Positions 23,287 to 31,646 of a DNA stretch of 64,000 nt are shown in pieces. Position numbers and translations under genes: made by a program. The stretch is from contig OMZY01000010.1 in assembly GCA_900315675.1 (NCBI GenBank), positions 102,450 through 166,449 on the forward strand. The letters are read 5' to 3'. The notes under the pieces are model-generated. The model did not search any database. It had not been told where the DNA came from and worked only from the letters and a program-made list of their open reading frames with translations. Numbering within the stretch: the first letter of the stretch is position 1; every line of letters starts with the position of its first letter. Source of the DNA: an uncultured Eubacteriales bacterium. Its GTDB lineage: Bacteria > Bacillota > Clostridia > Christensenellales > Aristaeellaceae.

Positions 23287-25557
23287 ATGGTTGGGAAAAA
23301 GTTTATAGTCTGCCTGCTGTGCCTTGCACTTGTTATTCCCTGCGCTTCTGCGCTGGCGACATCTGTTGAGTCGTATCCCCTCTGGATCGGCGGAGTGCAG
23401 ATAACCGCTGCAAACTGCAGCGATCTGGCAAACAACCACTGGAGCTATCAGCCTGCGACCCATACCCTTACGCTGGACGGCTACACCTACAGCGGACAGG
23501 GATATCAGTATAAAAATGGCCATTATGCCGTGATCTATTATAACGGATCAGATGCCCTGACCGTCTCACTGTCCGGAAAAAACGTGCTCACCCTGGCAAT
23601 GAACTTTTCATATGATGATGATCAGGTAGTCCGCAGCGATAATGCCGCCGGGAGCGCGATAACCTTCACCGGTTCCGGCAGCCTGGAAGCCACTGTGCTG
23701 GATTTCTGGGGCGGCCCGGCACTTTACAGCACCGGCCCGATCATTTTCAGCGGCGGCTCAGTGAAAGCCGTCGGCGGAGGCAGTGCAGTCAAGTCAGATA
23801 ATATAGTAACGATCACATCAGGAATTACTTCCGTGATCATGCGTGCGGAACTGGATAGCGGAAAAGCTGTGCCCCTTAAGTTGATAAACGAAACAGCCGG
23901 AGTCGGCTATGATCAATGGATGCGTCCGTCAGAGATAAAAGCCAGCACATCCGGTGCGATGCTCAATTACAGGGAATTGTCTTTCCCTGCCAAGACCTAT
24001 ACCGTTCAATATGACGCCAACGGCGGAACCGGCACCATGGAACCGGATACAGTCCAGGAAGGGCAGGGTCTTCTGCTGCCCTGGTGCTCTTTTGATCCGC
24101 CGGAGGGACAGACTTTCAGTTTCTGGGATGTCAGCGGCATTGACCTGATTGGCATGCCGCAAGATTATGCAGCCATCACCAGTTCCTGCGCGATGGACGG
24201 AATCATTACTGTAACGGCAAAATGGGCAGACGCTCCGGCTCCTGTTATCCAGACAGAACCTGAAGGCCTGTCCCTGGCCTATACCGGTTCCGCGATGGAA
24301 CTTGTTACCGCCGGTGAAGTGGCCAAAGAAAATCTACATACAGTGGGCAGAATGCAGTATGCCCTTGGCAAAGATGCGGAAACCGCTCCGGTTTCCGGCT
24401 GGCGTGACGAACTCCCCACCGGTACCGACGCGAAAACCTATTATGTCTGGTACAGGGGCACAGGCGATGAAAATCACAGCAACACCAAAAAGAAATGCGT
24501 CACCGCGTCCATCAGCAAAAAAGAGGCGACAGTCACCGCACTGGCCCAGACCATCAATGAAGGCAGCACAGTGGATTCCGATGCGAAATATGCCGAACTG
24601 TCCGGTATGGTGAATGGCCATACCATCGGCTCGGTTACGTTGACGGCTGACGGCAGCAAGGTCGTTCCTTCCAAGGCGAAGATCCTGGACGGCGAGGGCA
24701 ATGATGTTACAGGAAATTATACGCTTACCTATAAAGAGGGGACCCTGACTGTCCGGGGTAAAACCGGCGTAAAGATTACCTTCAGCGTTGTCAACGGTGA
24801 ATGGGATAACGGCGGAAGCGACGACATAGAAGTCCTGCTGGACGGATTCGAGGGAGATCAGCTGAAGCTCCGGGCGCCGCAGATTCCGGGTGTGGGATCC
24901 AAACCCGCGGAAAGCTGCCAGGCCGGCAGCTGGGATGTGATTCCGGATACAGAAACGGAGTTCACAAAGGATGCCGCCTTTGTTTACACCTACAAGGAGG
25001 TGATCTCCTACTCCGCAACGGGAGAGCAGAAGATCACCCATACCCGTGGCAGCGGTAAAGACGCCGTATTTACCTTTAAGCGGAACATTCATGATGCGGA
25101 AACATATGAAAACTTTGTCCGTGCCGCCATCGACGGAAAAATCATCAGCGAAGGCAGCTATCTCAAGGCGCCCGGCAGCCTGGTCCTGACCCTGAAGTCA
25201 GACTATCTGGATACGCTCGCAGACGGAGCGCACAAAGTCGGTATCACCTTTACCGATGGAGAAGCCGAAGCGGAAATAGACATCACGCAGCCTGCTCCCA
25301 CGGCTGCGCCAACCCCGTCTCCGACTCCCGATCCTACGGCTCCGCCGACCTCCTCTCCGACTCCCGCTCCTACGGCTCCGCCGACCTCCTCTCCGGCTCC
25401 TTCTCCTACGGCTGCCCCCACCCCGACGGTTACGCCGCAGCCTGTTCCGCTGACCGGCGATCAAAGCCAGCCGGCAGTCTGGATCATTCTGATCCTGGTC
25501 AGCCTGGCAGGCCTGTCTGCCGTTATCACCGGGTTGAAGAAGTCCCGGAAGAAATAA
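23287..25557 (+). CDS. Sortase-anchored surface protein
   Basis: 756 residues. Signal peptide (residues ~1-24), then a beta-helix-like region with carbohydrate-adhesion style repeats, a Listeria/InlB B-repeat-like segment (YTVQYDANGGTGTME, near 240) and an MBG-like domain (about 400-490). A Pro/Thr/Ser stalk (~680-715) includes two exact 36-bp DNA repeats (25333-25404). The C-terminus has VPLTGDQ, a hydrophobic span (WIILILVSLAGLSAVI) and the basic tail KKSRKK, the (L/V)PxTG cell-wall sorting signal of sortase substrates. It is probably displayed on the peptidoglycan as an adhesin. No sortase gene lies in the window. Confidence 0.87.
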   Translation: MVGKKFIVCLLCLALVIPCASALATSVESYPLWIGGVQITAANCSDLANNHWSYQPATHTLTLDGYTYSGQGYQYKNGHYAVIYYNGSDALTVSLSGKNVLTLAMNFSYDDDQVVRSDNAAGSAITFTGSGSLEATVLDFWGGPALYSTGPIIFSGGSVKAVGGGSAVKSDNIVTITSGITSVIMRAELDSGKAVPLKLINETAGVGYDQWMRPSEIKASTSGAMLNYRELSFPAKTYTVQYDANGGTGTMEPDTVQEGQGLLLPWCSFDPPEGQTFSFWDVSGIDLIGMPQDYAAITSSCAMDGIITVTAKWADAPAPVIQTEPEGLSLAYTGSAMELVTAGEVAKENLHTVGRMQYALGKDAETAPVSGWRDELPTGTDAKTYYVWYRGTGDENHSNTKKKCVTASISKKEATVTALAQTINEGSTVDSDAKYAELSGMVNGHTIGSVTLTADGSKVVPSKAKILDGEGNDVTGNYTLTYKEGTLTVRGKTGVKITFSVVNGEWDNGGSDDIEVLLDGFEGDQLKLRAPQIPGVGSKPAESCQAGSWDVIPDTETEFTKDAAFVYTYKEVISYSATGEQKITHTRGSGKDAVFTFKRNIHDAETYENFVRAAIDGKIISEGSYLKAPGSLVLTLKSDYLDTLADGAHKVGITFTDGEAEAEIDITQPAPTAAPTPSPTPDPTAPPTSSPTPAPTAPPTSSPAPSPTAAPTPTVTPQPVPLTGDQSQPAVWIILILVSLAGLSAVITGLKKSRKK
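25333..25404 (+). repeat. 36-bp tandem repeat in Pro-rich stalk
   Basis: Two near-identical 36-bp units beginning CCTACGGCTCCGCCG, with a third partial unit from 25405. They encode PTAPPTSSPTPA and are likely prone to expansion or contraction. Confidence 0.8.
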
Positions 25558-25599
25558 ATGAAAAGCGCCTGCACTGTTCGGCAATAAAAGCGCACAAAA

Positions 25600-25633
25600 A
25601 TCCGCCGGCAATGATTGCCGGCGGATTTATCTT
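25600..25633. terminator. Bidirectional hairpin terminator
   Basis: ATCCGCCGGCAAT/ATTGCCGGCGGAT perfect stem with A-run to the left and T-rich sequence to the right, between the convergent surface-protein and degV genes. Confidence 0.85.
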
Positions 25634-25641
25634 TATCTTGT

Positions 25642-26547
25642 TTACATCGGTTTCCGTTCGCCGCAGTAATAGAACACTGCCAGCAGGCCGGGACCGGTAT
25701 GCGCGCCGATCACCACGCCCAGGCTGCCGATGGCGATTTCCGGGAAGTCCGGCCGTTCCGCGCGGATCTTGTCCTTTATCCACTCCGCGTCTTCCAGGCA
25801 GTCAGCATGCAGGATGAGCATCTGCTGATCCGGAGACTCAAAGCCCTCCAGGTCGCTCAGGATGCTGTCCCGGATCTGGCGAAGCGCGGCGTGGCGTCCC
25901 CTCGCCTTTTTCACAACGTCCAGCGTTCCCCCGTCCGGCACATACAGCACCGGTTTTATGTTCAGCAAGGAACCCACCAGCGCGGAGGCGTTGGAAACCC
26001 GTCCGCCCCGCTTGAGGTAGTTCAGGTCATCCACGGTGAACCGGTGGGCAATCTTCAGCTTGTTGGCTTCGCACCACTCGGTCACCTGTTCAAAGGACTC
26101 CCCTGCCTCCATATGCTTTACCGCGCCCATCACCAGCAGGCCCAGGCCGCCGGAAATGCAGCGCGTATCCAGCACGCGGAGGGTCCGGTCCGGGAACTCG
26201 GCCGCGATCTTTCCGGCCGCACTGTTCGCGTTCACATAGGAAACGGACATCTTTTCGGACATGTCCAGGAAAAGCACGTTTTTCCCGGTTTCCATGAGTG
26301 ATTTAAAAAACTCGTAGTAGGTGTATTCGTTGATCATGGAGGTCCTCAGGTCATCCCCCTTGCGCATGCCTGAGAACATGGCGCGGCGGCCTTCCTCGCT
26401 GCAGTCATCCTGGCGCAGGTCGCCGTTTACGGTAAAGCTGTAGCTGATGAAGGGAACGTGATGCTCCTCCAGCCATTCCCGGGGAAGGTCAGAAGTGGAG
26501 GATGTCGCGACGATATAGTCCTGTGAGGTACCGTTATCCTTGTTCAT
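25642..26547 (-). CDS. DegV-family fatty-acid-binding protein
   Basis: 301 residues. The N-terminal STSDLPREWLEEHHVPFISYSF and TSMINEYTYYEFFKSLM, and later FTVDDLNYLKRGGRVSN...GSLLNIKPVL, are hallmark DegV-family blocks. Related FakB proteins bind an acyl chain and present it to the FakA kinase; whether this one does so is inference. The start at 26547 has AAGGA nine bases upstream. It is divergent from a GntR regulator, and the shared region carries two CTGTTCGGAACA operator-like sites, one at each transcription start. Confidence 0.92.
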   Translation of the reverse strand: MNKDNGTSQDYIVATSSTSDLPREWLEEHHVPFISYSFTVNGDLRQDDCSEEGRRAMFSGMRKGDDLRTSMINEYTYYEFFKSLMETGKNVLFLDMSEKMSVSYVNANSAAGKIAAEFPDRTLRVLDTRCISGGLGLLVMGAVKHMEAGESFEQVTEWCEANKLKIAHRFTVDDLNYLKRGGRVSNASALVGSLLNIKPVLYVPDGGTLDVVKKARGRHAALRQIRDSILSDLEGFESPDQQMLILHADCLEDAEWIKDKIRAERPDFPEIAIGSLGVVIGAHTGPGLLAVFYYCGERKPM

Positions 26548-26590
26548 GATTCTGTATCCTTTCCAACGCATTGGGACATTTACCTGATTT

Positions 26591-26605
26591 CTGTTCGGAA
26601 CAAAG
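26591..26605. promoter_or_regulatory. Operator-like site 1 (CTGTTCGGAACA)
   Basis: CTGTTCGGAACAAAG lies just downstream of the -10 region of the leftward degV promoter (-35 TTGACA complementary to 26627-26632). The first twelve bases are identical to site 2 at 26751. Confidence 0.6.
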
Positions 26606-26715
26606 TCTATACTCCGTGAAGCGCCTTGTCAAGAAAAACAACGGTTTCCCGGATTCCGGCAATCTGTCAACCGCATGTTTATCATATCTTTGCTTTCTCC
26701 CGCCCGCGTGTGAAC

Positions 26716-26745
26716 TTGACACAGCCTTTCGGATTACAGTATCAT
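26716..26745 (+). promoter_or_regulatory. Promoter of gntR-like gene
   Basis: TTGACA (26716-26721), an 18-bp spacer and TATCAT (26740-26745). Operator-like site 2 overlaps the expected transcription start. Confidence 0.65.
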
Positions 26746-26750
26746 TGTCT

Positions 26751-26763
26751 CTGTTCGGAACAG
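26751..26763. promoter_or_regulatory. Operator-like site 2 (CTGTTCGGAACAG)
   Basis: A perfect 13-bp inverted repeat at about +1 of the regulator's promoter, matching site 1. It fits autoregulation by the adjacent GntR protein. Confidence 0.65.
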
Positions 26764-26806
26764 ATCGTAAAAATAGGTTTTTCACAGCTGAAAGGAGTAC
26801 CCGTCT

Positions 26807-27538
26807 ATGGTTTTTCATAAGATCAGGTCCCTGAGCATGACTGAACTGTTTGTCCGCGAGATCAAACGGATGATTCTCATGGGCGAATTGAAGATCGGCG
26901 ACCGGCTGCCGCCGGAGCGGGAGCTGGCCCAGAAGATGGGCCTGAAGCTCACCGTGGTGAACAGCGGCATCGCCCAGCTGCAGCAGATGGGATTCCTGAA
27001 GGCTGCTCCCCGGCAGGCCGTATATGTTGAGGATTATCTCACCAACGGCAATATCCGCACGATGATGGAGATGATCGACTTTACGGATCACGTCATTGAC
27101 GAGGACCTGCTGGAACTGATGATCCATATACGTGCCACGCTGGAACAGTTCATTTTCCGCAAGGCCTGCGAAAGCTGCTCGGAGGAGCATGTGAAGGAGC
27201 TGGAAGCCCTGGTGGAACAGTCCCGCGCCGCGGAAGATGAAAATGACATTCCGGAGCTTTGCTACCGTTTCTATCACCAGACGGCCAAATACTGCGGCAA
27301 TCCCTTCTTCCCCATGTTCATCCAGACCTTCCGGGACGGTTATCTCTATTTTATCCGCTACAGTCTCGACAACGGAATCTTCAGCCGCGAATGGCTGTGC
27401 GCCCATGAAAAATCCTTGATTGAATTCATCCGGAAACGGGACGCGGAAGCCATGGACCGGGAAGTGCTCAAAGGCATCCAGACCTGGAACGATTCCTTCC
27501 GGAAGTCTGATAAATTCCGAATGCAGCAGAGTGAATGA
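26807..27538 (+). CDS. GntR-family transcriptional regulator (FadR-like)
   Basis: 243 residues. A winged helix is at residues ~10-75 (ELFVREIKRMILMGELKIGDRLPPERELAQKMG), followed by an all-helical FCD/FadR-type effector domain (IRATLEQFIFRKACE...). The usual 'R-x-x-(V/L)-R-x-A' recognition helix is replaced by KLTVVNSGIAQLQQMG. It probably responds to a small organic acid or acyl ligand. AAAGGAG precedes the ATG. Divergent to degV and followed 16 bp later by a phosphatase-like gene, so it may regulate both directions and itself. Confidence 0.9.
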   Translation: MVFHKIRSLSMTELFVREIKRMILMGELKIGDRLPPERELAQKMGLKLTVVNSGIAQLQQMGFLKAAPRQAVYVEDYLTNGNIRTMMEMIDFTDHVIDEDLLELMIHIRATLEQFIFRKACESCSEEHVKELEALVEQSRAAEDENDIPELCYRFYHQTAKYCGNPFFPMFIQTFRDGYLYFIRYSLDNGIFSREWLCAHEKSLIEFIRKRDAEAMDREVLKGIQTWNDSFRKSDKFRMQQSE

Positions 27539-27554
27539 ACGGAGGAATAAAGAC

Positions 27555-28163
27555 ATGAAGCAGATTTTTACCGTGCAGCATACCCAGTCCGAACACCATG
27601 TCAACGGCATGGTGGGATCCTGGACCGACTGGAACCTGACGGAGCTGGGAAAGCAGCAGGCGGACCGCATTGCGGAAAAACTGAAGCAGGAGCTGTCCGG
27701 CAAGGAAGTGGCGCTGTACACTTCTGACCTGAAGCGTGCCCGGCAGACCGCGGACAGCATCGCGGATCTTCTGCAGGTCGCTCCGATTGAGGCCCCGGAG
27801 TTGCGGGAGCGCAATCTCGGGAAATGCTGCGGAAAGTCCGTGCAGTGGCTGCGCGAAAACCTGGAATGCAATGAAAAAACGGTTGATGACCGCCTGTTTT
27901 CAGACGCGGAAAGCCGCCGGGATGAATGGAACCGGCTCCGGCCGTTCTTTGACCGGGTCATGGCGGATGACAGTGAAAACATCGTAATTGTTTCCCACGG
28001 TGATCTGCTGAGTGTTTTCAACGCCATGTTCCTCGGCCTGGACGTGGAATTCATGAACAGCTGCGAACTGTTTGGCTTTGCCGGCAGTGTATCGCAGATG
28101 ATCGTACGGGATGACGGGAAACGGATGATCCGCCGGATCGGCGATATGTCCTTTGTAAAATAA
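27555..28163 (+). CDS. Histidine phosphatase superfamily protein
   Basis: 202 residues. The N-terminal motif FTVQHTQSEHHVNG occupies the place of the family's RHGE motif: the catalytic His is present, but the preceding Arg is Gln and the Gly is Thr. The second conserved His is in IVIVSHGDLLS, and LYTSDLKRARQTA supplies the usual arginines. This variant occurs in a recognisable Firmicutes branch. It probably hydrolyses a phosphomonoester; the substrate is unknown. GGAGGAATAAAGAC precedes the ATG, and the gene is in an operon with the GntR regulator. Confidence 0.88.
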   Translation: MKQIFTVQHTQSEHHVNGMVGSWTDWNLTELGKQQADRIAEKLKQELSGKEVALYTSDLKRARQTADSIADLLQVAPIEAPELRERNLGKCCGKSVQWLRENLECNEKTVDDRLFSDAESRRDEWNRLRPFFDRVMADDSENIVIVSHGDLLSVFNAMFLGLDVEFMNSCELFGFAGSVSQMIVRDDGKRMIRRIGDMSFVK

Positions 28164-28255
28164 AACTTTTAAAAAATGTGGAAGGATGACCTAACATCTC
28201 TCCCGTTTCACAGACTATATAAGTGAAAGCATTGATCAATTGCTTGGAGACACCG

Positions 28256-29887
28256 ATGGAAAAAAAGGACCTGCTGAACTTCATCGATGACGGGCTGCTG
28301 GAAAAACTGTACGGATTCTGCTACGCCCGGACAAACGACAGCTACGAGGCAGAAGCGCTGTGCTCGGATATTGTTTTTGCGCTCGTAAAAGCGGCCGGCA
28401 CGGAAGGTACGATCGATGATGTTTACCCGTTCATCTGGAAAGTGGCGCGGAACGTCTACGCTGACTTCTCCGAAAAACGCAGCAGACGCACGGATCTGTT
28501 TGACAGCCGTGATCCGGAAGAAGCACTGTGCGGCATAGCGGCAGCTGAAAAAGAGGATATGTCTGAAACCTTATCCCTGATCTTCCGCCGGATTGCTTTT
28601 CTGACAAAAGCCTACCGTGAAGTGATGATCGCGTTCTATCTGGACGGGTTCTCCACAGCCGCCATTGCCCAGCGTCTGAGTGTTACGGAAAGCACGGTCC
28701 GTCAACGGTTGTTTTCTGCAAGGCAGAAAATCAGAAGCGAGGTGGAAGAAATGACAGATAAGCTTGTGAAGCCTGTGGCGCTGGATAATATCAATTTTGT
28801 GTTCTGGGGAAACGGAATGCCTTCCTGGGGAGATCCGCGCATGGTATGCACGCGGCAGTTTTCCCGGCACATTGTCTGGCTTTGCCGCAAAAAGGCGAAA
28901 AGCGCGTCAGAGATCGCCGCGGAACTGAACGTTCCCACGGTATATGTGGAGGAAGAACTGGAGATCCTGACAAAAGGTGAAAACGGTGAGTACGGTCTGC
29001 TGCGCCGCCTGGACAACGGGAAATACGCGATCAACTTTGTTCTCCTGGAAAAGGATGTGTTCGATAAAGCAACGTCGCTGTACACCGCCCGGATTCCGGA
29101 AATCTGTGATGCTATCATAAAATATATTGAAAAACATAAGGATGAATATCTTGCCTTCCCGTACCTGAACAAAAAAGTGGACCTGAATCTGATCCTCTGG
29201 CAGCAGATCAGGCACCTGGCTTCGGTGTACTGCAACGCTGTCTGCGGGTACCTGGAACATAAGTATTTCAGGGATGTGAAGAAACCGGACAGGCCCTTTA
29301 CGGTATACGGATATGAGGATCACGGGGTTTATTTCGGCGGGGGCTGCGACGGAGCTAACGCCTATAACCTCTGCGGATATTCCGAGGTCCATGTGGAAAA
29401 CATCTATATCACGCGCATTCGGAAGCATTTTCCCTTCGGCGTGGATATCTCCAATGATCCGCAGCTGCAGCTGGCCATCCGTGCAATCGAAGGTGTGAGT
29501 GTGAACGCACTGACCGAAAAGGATAAGGAGCATGCGGCCAAAGCCATCGAGAGCGGATATATTTATCGCGACGGGGACATGCTGTATACCAAGATCCTTG
29601 TCAGTGACCTGAAGGATCGCCATCTGTTCGATCTGAGCTATCGTCTGGACACCGCGGGCTTTGCCAAAGAAGCGGAAGACACGGCGGATAAGCTCGCAGC
29701 CCTTTTCAGGAAAGCAATCCCCGATTACCTCATGGGTGAATGGGGATGTGCCAATGCGCTGGCCAACGGGCCGGTTCTGGACGCTGTAGTGGACTGCCTG
29801 ATCGAAAAAGGGATGCTCGTACCGCCGGAAAACGGAATCGGTGCGGAAGGCTGCTATATGTTTGTTTCCAAAAACAACTCCAATTGA
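28256..29887 (+). CDS. Sigma-70-like protein with long C-terminal extension
   Basis: 543 residues. Residues ~1-75 resemble ECF sigma region 2 (FIDDGLLEKLYGFCYARTND...DDVYPFIWKVARNVYADF). Residues ~112-165 resemble region 4 (YREVMIAFYLDGFSTAAIAQ then STVRQRLFSARQKIR). About 370 residues follow, with winged-helix-like segments (KKAKSASEIAAELNVPTVYVEEELEIL) and an uncharacterised domain. Normal ECF factors are ~160-200 residues. GGAG lies nine bases before ATG 28256. The downstream transglutaminase-like gene is 42 bp away with a similar leader, suggesting a functional pair. Possible role: a ligand-sensing one-component sigma factor (inference). Confidence 0.8.
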   Translation: MEKKDLLNFIDDGLLEKLYGFCYARTNDSYEAEALCSDIVFALVKAAGTEGTIDDVYPFIWKVARNVYADFSEKRSRRTDLFDSRDPEEALCGIAAAEKEDMSETLSLIFRRIAFLTKAYREVMIAFYLDGFSTAAIAQRLSVTESTVRQRLFSARQKIRSEVEEMTDKLVKPVALDNINFVFWGNGMPSWGDPRMVCTRQFSRHIVWLCRKKAKSASEIAAELNVPTVYVEEELEILTKGENGEYGLLRRLDNGKYAINFVLLEKDVFDKATSLYTARIPEICDAIIKYIEKHKDEYLAFPYLNKKVDLNLILWQQIRHLASVYCNAVCGYLEHKYFRDVKKPDRPFTVYGYEDHGVYFGGGCDGANAYNLCGYSEVHVENIYITRIRKHFPFGVDISNDPQLQLAIRAIEGVSVNALTEKDKEHAAKAIESGYIYRDGDMLYTKILVSDLKDRHLFDLSYRLDTAGFAKEAEDTADKLAALFRKAIPDYLMGEWGCANALANGPVLDAVVDCLIEKGMLVPPENGIGAEGCYMFVSKNNSN

Positions 29888-29929
29888 AAACATTGATTAA
29901 TCGCATGGAGGCATTGGGAGGAAGCCAAT

Positions 29930-30721
29930 ATGTCAATTGACAGAAATGAAATGATACAGAAGCTGCAGGCTTGCAAATCTTACACAAACGAACCGTTTCC
30001 CTACAAATCCGGAAAGCTGGTCAATCCGCTTCATTCCCGTATGATCCGCAGGTACTTCAAAAAAAGCGCCGGACTGGATCTGGACGCCATTGCCGCCTCC
30101 GGCCTGTCCACCTGGGAAAAGGTGCTGAAAGTCAGTGAATTCGTTTCCGCGCACATTCCGCATGACAACCAGAAGGAACCGATGAAGGAGCTCAACGCCT
30201 TCACCCTGTGGCAGTATGCGCAGCGCGTTCCGACCGGCTTCAACTGCCGCTGGCACGCCATTCTGCTCAGTGAACTGCTGCTCTCCATCCGGATCAAAAA
30301 CCGTTTTGTAACCTGCATGCCCGAAGATAAAAGCGATCAGGACTGCCATGTTGTCAATCTGGTATGGCTGCCGGAACTGAACAAATGGGCCATGATTGAT
30401 TCCGATATGCAGGAATACGTGACAGCGCCGGACGGAACGCCCCTTTCCCTGGAGGAAATGCGTGCGGAAGTCATCGCCGGACGTGAACTGAACGTTCATC
30501 GGAATTCCGACCAGGCCGGTGTGGAATACATGCAGGCATACTGGGCAAAGAACCTGTACTGGTTCACGATCCATATGACATACGGTTACGGTCTTGAGGG
30601 AGCCCGAATGCTCCCTGACAAATACGTTTCCCTTGTGCCTCCGGATTATCGCATTCCTCTCAGGCACAGCTTTGCTGCTCAAAACGTAACAACCAACGCT
30701 TCTGCGTTCTGGCGGGGATAA
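29930..30721 (+). CDS. Transglutaminase-like (papain-fold) protein
   Basis: 263 residues. Cys in GFNCRWHAILLSELL (about residue 104), His in DQDCHVVNLVWLPELN (about 141) and Asp in AMIDSDMQEY (about 155) form the Cys-His-Asp triad of the transglutaminase-like superfamily. No signal peptide is visible, so a cytoplasmic peptidase, amidase or transferase is more likely than a cross-linker. GGGAGGAAGCC precedes the ATG. It is co-directional with and 42 bp after the long sigma-like gene, and is followed by a strong terminator at 30758-30801. Confidence 0.82.
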   Translation: MSIDRNEMIQKLQACKSYTNEPFPYKSGKLVNPLHSRMIRRYFKKSAGLDLDAIAASGLSTWEKVLKVSEFVSAHIPHDNQKEPMKELNAFTLWQYAQRVPTGFNCRWHAILLSELLLSIRIKNRFVTCMPEDKSDQDCHVVNLVWLPELNKWAMIDSDMQEYVTAPDGTPLSLEEMRAEVIAGRELNVHRNSDQAGVEYMQAYWAKNLYWFTIHMTYGYGLEGARMLPDKYVSLVPPDYRIPLRHSFAAQNVTTNASAFWRG

Positions 30722-30757
30722 AATCAAAACAGAAGGAACATGATACCGTTCCATGAA

Positions 30758-30801
30758 ACAGGATGGAGACAGGAGCATTTTCCTGTCTCCGTCCTGTTTT
30801 C
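30758..30801 (+). terminator. Rho-independent terminator
   Basis: A long ACAGGATGGAGACAGGA / TCCTGTCTCCGTCCTGT stem followed by TTTT, 36 bp after the transglutaminase-like gene. Confidence 0.88.
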
Positions 30802-30814
30802 TCTCCTCTCTGGT

Positions 30815-30844
30815 TTGACTGAACGCGCAGGCTTTTGGTATGAT
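30815..30844 (+). promoter_or_regulatory. Sigma-A promoter, TATGAT class
   Basis: TTGACT (30815-30820), an 18-bp spacer and TATGAT (30839-30844). The surrounding sequence is homologous to the promoter at 38430-38458. Confidence 0.75.
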
Positions 30845-30856
30845 CGTTGCAAGCGC

Positions 30857-31033
30857 ATGTCAGTATTTTATCCTTTGTCTTTTCACCTGGCGCTGATTGT
30901 TGTCTTTTCCTTTACCGGTCTGGTCAGTGTCAAATTGATTCTGCTCAACAGCAGGGTAAAAAACATTGGTTTCGGTTTTCCGCAGAAAACAAGCTGGGAG
31001 ATGATGAAAAAGTGCCTGGGAGAATGCAGATGA
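30857..31033 (+). CDS. Possible small membrane protein
   Basis: A 58-residue frame with one long hydrophobic segment (FHLALIVVFSFTGLVSVKLIL) and a charged tail (EMMKKCLGECR). It begins about 13 bp after a strong promoter's -10 box and has no clear ribosome binding site, so a near-leaderless start would be needed. Its TGA overlaps the ATG of the next membrane protein (ATGA), which favours translational coupling. It could instead be untranslated leader. Confidence 0.35.
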   Translation: MSVFYPLSFHLALIVVFSFTGLVSVKLILLNSRVKNIGFGFPQKTSWEMMKKCLGECR

Positions 31034-31626
31034 AATCAACTGATGAGAATACTGTCTGGGAGCCGGAGGAGGCCTATCGGGAAGCCCGGTCAGCCAATCT
31101 CCGTCTGCTGATCGTGATTCTGTTGATTATTGCCGCCGGTACAGCATGGATCATGGGAATTATGGTGCATCAGAAAAGAACCGGAGAGGTGTTGCTGAAC
31201 GCCTCCATGACCTTTGAGGAAGCGGACAAACTGCTCCGGGATTCCGGTTACAACCCTATGGGACTGAGCTACCGGAACGGGAAAAAGGTTCTCCAGACCT
31301 ACGACAGCCGGGCTGTATTCAGCTGCTTACCGGCGTATTCCATGCTGGAAAACAACGAGGAGAATAACCAAAGGATTCTCCGCCTGGACCATGTCTTTGA
31401 GGAAGACGGAAAGCATTCCATGGCCGATCCGGGCGAGGTCTTCCGGAAACTGAAAGAAGGCCTGACAAAACAGCACGGTGTTCCGGAGGAGAAGTCTGAC
31501 GTCGCCGATAAATACCTGCAGTGGGAAAGGAAGGATAATGGGCTGATTCTGCTGGGATATTTGAGCCCGTCGCTGCCTGTCCTGTGCTATATCTGGACAG
31601 ACAGCGGGAGTTCCCTGCAAACCTGA
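31030..31626 (+). CDS. Single-pass membrane protein of unknown function
   Basis: 198 residues. A charged N-terminus is followed by one membrane span (LRLLIVILLIIAAGTAWIMG, about residues 22-41) and a ~150-residue extracytoplasmic domain beginning LLNASMTFEEADKLLRDSGY. No family is recognised. GGGAG nine bases upstream supports ATG 31030 over ATG 31024. The next gene starts 20 bp downstream, so the unit may also include it. Confidence 0.75.
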   Translation: MKSTDENTVWEPEEAYREARSANLRLLIVILLIIAAGTAWIMGIMVHQKRTGEVLLNASMTFEEADKLLRDSGYNPMGLSYRNGKKVLQTYDSRAVFSCLPAYSMLENNEENNQRILRLDHVFEEDGKHSMADPGEVFRKLKEGLTKQHGVPEEKSDVADKYLQWERKDNGLILLGYLSPSLPVLCYIWTDSGSSLQT

Positions 31627-31646
31627 GGAAGGTTATCTGCCTGTTG

